From NCBI GenBank assembly GCA_023253615.1, contig JALRFZ010000575.1, forward strand, positions 1 to 9,716: 9,716 bases of DNA. The letters run 5' to 3'. The position numbers and the translations under genes were made by a program. The stretch comes from Verrucomicrobiales bacterium (GTDB taxonomy: Bacteria; Verrucomicrobiota; Verrucomicrobiia; Verrucomicrobiales; DEV007). Numbering within the stretch: position 1 is the first letter of the stretch; every line of letters starts with the position of its first letter. Of the stretch, positions 6,823 through 9,716 are shown one piece after another. The notes beneath the pieces are model-generated. The model ran no database searches. It worked only from the letters and a program-made list of their open reading frames with translations, and was not told where the DNA came from.

Positions 6823-7080
6823 CTCCATATCTGGCGGAACCAGTTCCGGACGGTAGCCCGGCGGTGCGGGCTTGGCTTCGCCGTTTCGGTTCGGTTCGGA
6901 TCCGCCTTCCGACGGCTGTTCCCCCGACCCGGGCGGCAAGGCAGCAGGCAACGGCCGCGGAGCCTGGGTCTCAGATCCGCTTGGAATGAAACGGGACCTG
7001 AAAAACAAAAAAATGATCAAAACGAAGACCGGCAAAAAAATCGCGGCAATGTACCAAAATCGGGCGGGATGTGACCTCAT
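6787..7080 (-). CDS. Small single-pass membrane protein with Pro-rich tail (hypothetical)
   Basis: Read on the minus strand from ATG at 7080, this gives 97 residues ending in TGA at 6787-6789; a GTG at 7137 would add 19. After a short basic N-terminus (MRSHPARF) comes a clear transmembrane helix, WYIAAIFLPVFVLIIFLFF, then RSRF and a Pro/Gly/Glu-rich, probably disordered tail (about 35-97). Plus-strand readings of the same DNA are Lys/Arg/Pro-rich without structure, and the hydrophobic helix favours the minus strand. No Shine-Dalgarno is visible. It converges on the nucleotidyltransferase and overlaps it by 36 bases. No family is recognised. The tail would be cytoplasmic or periplasmic depending on topology: Arg residues flank both sides of the helix. 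Confidence 0.5.
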   Translation of the reverse strand: MRSHPARFWYIAAIFLPVFVLIIFLFFRSRFIPSGSETQAPRPLPAALPPGSGEQPSEGGSEPNRNGEAKPAPPGYRPELVPPDMELRPDGRPVRPL

Positions 7081-7141
7081 CGGGTTCAAAACACGGAAAA
7101 TGTGTTTGCGGAATCTGGTTTCTATCTGAAGTCCCACCGAA

Positions 7142-7369
7142 ATGCAACAAATTTCCCGCCTTCCAAAGCTTTTAAGTTGCTTCGCAGCAAGCGCCTTCGG
7201 CAGTTATCGCGTGATCAAGAACCTCTGGCATTACCGCGACCTCAACCGATCGTTGAAACGGTAGTTCGAGCACTACCACACATGGTGTCCACACCAGTCG
7301 CTCCAGGGCAAAACCCATTGGGATCTCTATCGCCCTGAACTCAGGAAACGGGCCGCATGGACAACCTGA
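7142..7369 (+). pseudogene. Decayed transposase/integrase C-terminal fragment (possible)
   Basis: One frame runs from ATG 7142 to TGA 7367-7369, interrupted by TAG at 7262-7264. After the TAG it reads FEHYHTWCPHQSLQGKTHWD, which resembles the end of DDE integrase-core transposases (pattern Y..W..RPHQ.L.G.TP..., as in IS481- or IS3-like elements), followed by LYRPELRKRAAW. Before the TAG the frame gives a 40-residue stretch ending NLWHYRDLNRSLKR, which fits the same domain. The catalytic part is missing and no terminal inverted repeats were found. The piece is therefore a remnant at most. The alternative is an unrelated 40-residue peptide ORF (7142-7264) followed by chance similarity. Confidence 0.4.
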
Positions 7370-7450
7370 CGTCAAACACGTGGAAACCGGAAAAAGCCGC
7401 CCCCCACCCCCGTCAACCAGACAGGAACCCGGAATGATATCGAACTGACC
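7370..7450 (+). other. Leader of the S8 protease gene
   Basis: These 81 bases contain a C-rich run (7400-7415) and a GGAA at about 7431, too far from the ATG at 7451 to be a normal ribosome site. The frame is open but offers no ATG, GTG or TTG start before 7451. I see no recognisable -35/-10 pair or operator. Confidence 0.35.
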
Positions 7451-9716
7451 ATGCATCCCCGCTCCCGCAAAAACCGGCTCCGCTGGTTCGCGGCGACTCT
7501 CATGGTCGTCGCCGGCTTGATCGTGTCTTTGTTCCTCCCACGGGGCCCGCGGATCGAGATCACGGCGGAAGACCGGTCGGTCGAGGGGGAGCGGCCGCGT
7601 CCCGGGGCCCTCTTCCAGGGCGATGGCGACCCCGTCGTCACCTCCGCGGAAGATGCCTCGACGACCGACGCCGTAACACCTTCGGCGGAGGCTGGTCGCA
7701 CGACGGCGGGTACGATCGAGAGCGTGGCCACCGTCCTTGGCGAAACCGGCAATCTCGCCGCCACGGGAGCCCGTAAGGCCGTCCTCGCGCGCCTCCGCCG
7801 GAGCGAGGCGCAGCGTCTTGCCCTTGCCCGGGAAACCGCGAAGCGGCTCGGATTTCCGCTGCGGGTGGTCCATCCCGACGGCCGTGTCCGCGAGCTGGCC
7901 GGGTTCGTCGAGGGACGCCCCCTCTACCGGGAAACCCACAACCTCAACGCCGCCATCTCGACCCGGGCCGATCGTCTCGCAATCGCCCCCTTCTCCCTGA
8001 CCGGCACGGGGGTGACGGTGGGAGTCTGGGACGGCGGCAGCGTCCTCGCGAATCATCAGGAATTCGCGACCGGTTCCCGCGTGACCGTGCAGGACGGAGC
8101 CGCCGCCGACGACCACGCCACCCACGTCGCCGGCACGATCGCGGCGGCCGGACTCTACGCCCCGGCCCGCGGGATGGCTCCGGCCGCCCGGATCGACAGC
8201 TATGACTGGAACGACGACGCCCTCGAGCTGATCGAGCGCGGGGCCGCCTCGCCGACGGAGTCGGAGATGATTTTCCTCTCGAACCACAGCTACGGCTACC
8301 TCAAGGGCTGGGTCTGGATGGGCGGGTCGGGCACTCCGGCGCGGAACTGGGAATGGTGGGGATCGGGGAGCGGTCCGACGGCCTCCGAAACCGCCTTCGG
8401 GCGCTACGACGAATCCGCCCAGCTCGGGGATGCGATTGCCCACGCCGCCCCATACTTTCTGATGTTTTGGAGCGCCGGGAACGAGGGCGTGGACAATCCG
8501 TCTCCGGGCGACCCCGTGTCGCTGAGTCCCTACGGAAGGAGTGTCGTCAACTACGACCCCGCGATCCATCCCCGGGGCGACGGGCAACACCGGGAAGGTT
8601 TCGAGACGATCGGCCATCTCGGTCTTGCCAAGAACGTCGTCACCGTGGGATCGGTGGCCGATGCGGTCGCGGACGGGGGCCGCAGCCCGACAGTTGCAGG
8701 GCTGAATGAATTCTCATCGACCGGCCCCGTGGATGACGGCCGCATCAAACCTGATCTCGTCGCGAACGGCGACTCCCTGCTCTCGCCCATCGCCCAAGGA
8801 ACGAACTGGTATGCCTGGTCGAGCGGAACGAGCATGTCGAGTCCGAACGCCGCCGGCACGGCGGCCCTCGTCGTCCAGGAATACGGGACCCGCTTTCCGG
8901 GACAGGCGATGCGTTCGAGCACCCTGCGAGGGCTCCTCATCCACACCGCCGACGACCTCGGGACGACCGGTCCGGATTACCGATACGGGTGGGGCCTCGT
9001 CAACGGATTCGCCGCAGCAGAGCAGATCCGGGCCGATGCGGATCACCCCCTCCAGGCCCGGATCATCGAAAATATTGTCACCTCCGAGGAGACCACCCGG
9101 ACTCACGAATTTCTCTGGGACGGGGTCTCCCCGATCGTTGCGACCCTTTGTTGGACGGATCCCCCTTCCGACCCTGCGGGCGATGACTCGCGACTGCCGA
9201 CTCTGGTCAACAACCTCGATCTGAAAATATTGGGGCCGGATGACTCCGAATACCTCCCGTGGAAGATGCCCTTCGTAGGCACATGGACGACGGCGAGCCT
9301 CAGCGAACCGGCCGAGCAGGGAGTGAACGACACGGACAATGTCGAGCAGGTCCGGATCGGGGCTCCCTCCTTGCCCGGCCATTATCGCTGCGTGGTGAGT
9401 TTTCGCGGTAGCCTCGAGAACGGCCACCAGTGGTATTCGATCTTCGTAAGCGGTAGTGCCACCCCCGAAGCACCATCGGTGGAGAGTCCTGCCGCCACCA
9501 GCATCACCTCCACCGGCGCCACCCTCGGCGGCAACGTCACCGCCGATGGCGGAGCCACCATCACCGAGCGCGGGGTCGTTTACTCCGCCACGGCCACGAA
9601 CAATGATCCGATCATCAGCGGCACGGGTGTGACGAAGGTAACGGCCACTGGCACCACGGGCGTCTTCACCGCCCCCGTGACCGGCCTGACCCAGGGCACC
9701 GGCTACAGCTACAAGG
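7451..9716 (+). CDS. S8 (subtilisin-like) serine protease with C-terminal beta domains, 3' partial
   Basis: Starts at ATG 7451 and is still open at the window end, with 755 complete codons. The N-terminus MHPRSRKNRLRWFAATLMVV followed by AGLIVSLFLP is a signal peptide or signal anchor. A propeptide-like region covers about 35-180. The S8 domain (about 180-520) has Asp194 in VGVWDGG, His222 in DDHATHVAGT, the oxyanion Asn344 in SAGNEG and Ser461 in SSGTSMSSPNAAG, so the triad is complete; HATHVAG replaces the usual HGTHVAG. Residues about 530-672 form a P-domain-like beta module (FLWDGVSPIVATLCWTDP, then LVNNLDLKILGPDD), as in KP-43-type subtilases. A fibronectin-like repeat begins near 676 (TSTGATLGGNVTADGG, ending GLTQGTGYSYK) and probably repeats beyond the window. 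It would act outside the cytoplasm. It is a large surface or secreted protease; there is no sign that it is the leader peptidase of the neighbouring gene set. Confidence 0.93.
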   Translation, partial: MHPRSRKNRLRWFAATLMVVAGLIVSLFLPRGPRIEITAEDRSVEGERPRPGALFQGDGDPVVTSAEDASTTDAVTPSAEAGRTTAGTIESVATVLGETGNLAATGARKAVLARLRRSEAQRLALARETAKRLGFPLRVVHPDGRVRELAGFVEGRPLYRETHNLNAAISTRADRLAIAPFSLTGTGVTVGVWDGGSVLANHQEFATGSRVTVQDGAAADDHATHVAGTIAAAGLYAPARGMAPAARIDSYDWNDDALELIERGAASPTESEMIFLSNHSYGYLKGWVWMGGSGTPARNWEWWGSGSGPTASETAFGRYDESAQLGDAIAHAAPYFLMFWSAGNEGVDNPSPGDPVSLSPYGRSVVNYDPAIHPRGDGQHREGFETIGHLGLAKNVVTVGSVADAVADGGRSPTVAGLNEFSSTGPVDDGRIKPDLVANGDSLLSPIAQGTNWYAWSSGTSMSSPNAAGTAALVVQEYGTRFPGQAMRSSTLRGLLIHTADDLGTTGPDYRYGWGLVNGFAAAEQIRADADHPLQARIIENIVTSEETTRTHEFLWDGVSPIVATLCWTDPPSDPAGDDSRLPTLVNNLDLKILGPDDSEYLPWKMPFVGTWTTASLSEPAEQGVNDTDNVEQVRIGAPSLPGHYRCVVSFRGSLENGHQWYSIFVSGSATPEAPSVESPAATSITSTGATLGGNVTADGGATITERGVVYSATATNNDPIISGTGVTKVTATGTTGVFTAPVTGLTQGTGYSYK

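Noticed and set aside
6872..7129. Plus-strand Lys-rich frame after the nucleotidyltransferase
   Set aside because: The Lys run is the complement of the hydrophobic helix on the minus strand, which is the more gene-like reading.
7172..8617. Minus-strand open frame of 481 codons antisense to the S8 protease
   Set aside because: The plus strand encodes a complete catalytic triad in order; the antisense reading is Gly/Arg-rich without motifs.
1..9716. CRISPR array, tRNA or rRNA gene
   Set aside because: No short regularly spaced direct repeats, cloverleaf or rRNA-like stretches were found by eye on either strand.

Overview
The window (about 60% G+C by eye) looks like chromosomal DNA of a Verrucomicrobiota-type bacterium. 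The evidence is two very large secreted multi-domain proteins of a style common in that phylum (Calx-beta and fibronectin-like repeats, choice-of-anchor-D-like module, beta-propeller, subtilisin), start codons mostly preceded by pyrimidines rather than a Shine-Dalgarno sequence, and a PqqD / HprK-like / nucleotidyltransferase gene set. The phylum assignment is inference; no rRNA or phylogenetic marker is present.

Layout. (1) 1-2801, plus strand: the 3' part of a giant exported protein with Calx-beta repeats of about 147 residues, an ASH/HYDIN-like module, a cadherin-like module and a C-terminal NHL/SMP-30-like beta-propeller. (2) 2837-6822, plus strand: a compact gene set made of a 52-codon peptide ORF with a signal-like hydrophobic stretch, a GT2 glycosyltransferase of SunS-like architecture with a TPR-like tail, a PqqD-family protein (the fold that binds peptide leaders), an HprK-like kinase and a nucleotidyltransferase of the NTP_transf_5 type. 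The gap of about 330 bp between PqqD and the kinase carries two adjacent hairpins. (3) 6787-7450: a more A+T-rich junction with a probable minus-strand small membrane protein that overlaps the nucleotidyltransferase tail, and a decayed fragment resembling a transposase C-terminus. (4) 7451-9716 and beyond: a membrane-anchored or secreted S8 (subtilisin-like) protease with a complete catalytic triad, a C-terminal beta domain and the start of fibronectin-like repeats, cut by the window end.

How the genes may work together. The central set has the parts of a peptide-tailoring pathway: a candidate substrate, a leader-binding PqqD domain, a kinase and nucleotidyltransferase of types that decorate some lasso peptides, and a glycosyltransferase with the architecture of glycocin S-glycosyltransferases. 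No lasso cyclase, leader peptidase, radical SAM enzyme or lanthionine synthetase is visible. If this is a RiPP-like system, it is a tailoring-only one with an unassigned precursor. That is the most interesting hypothesis here, and it is inference from gene families and order.
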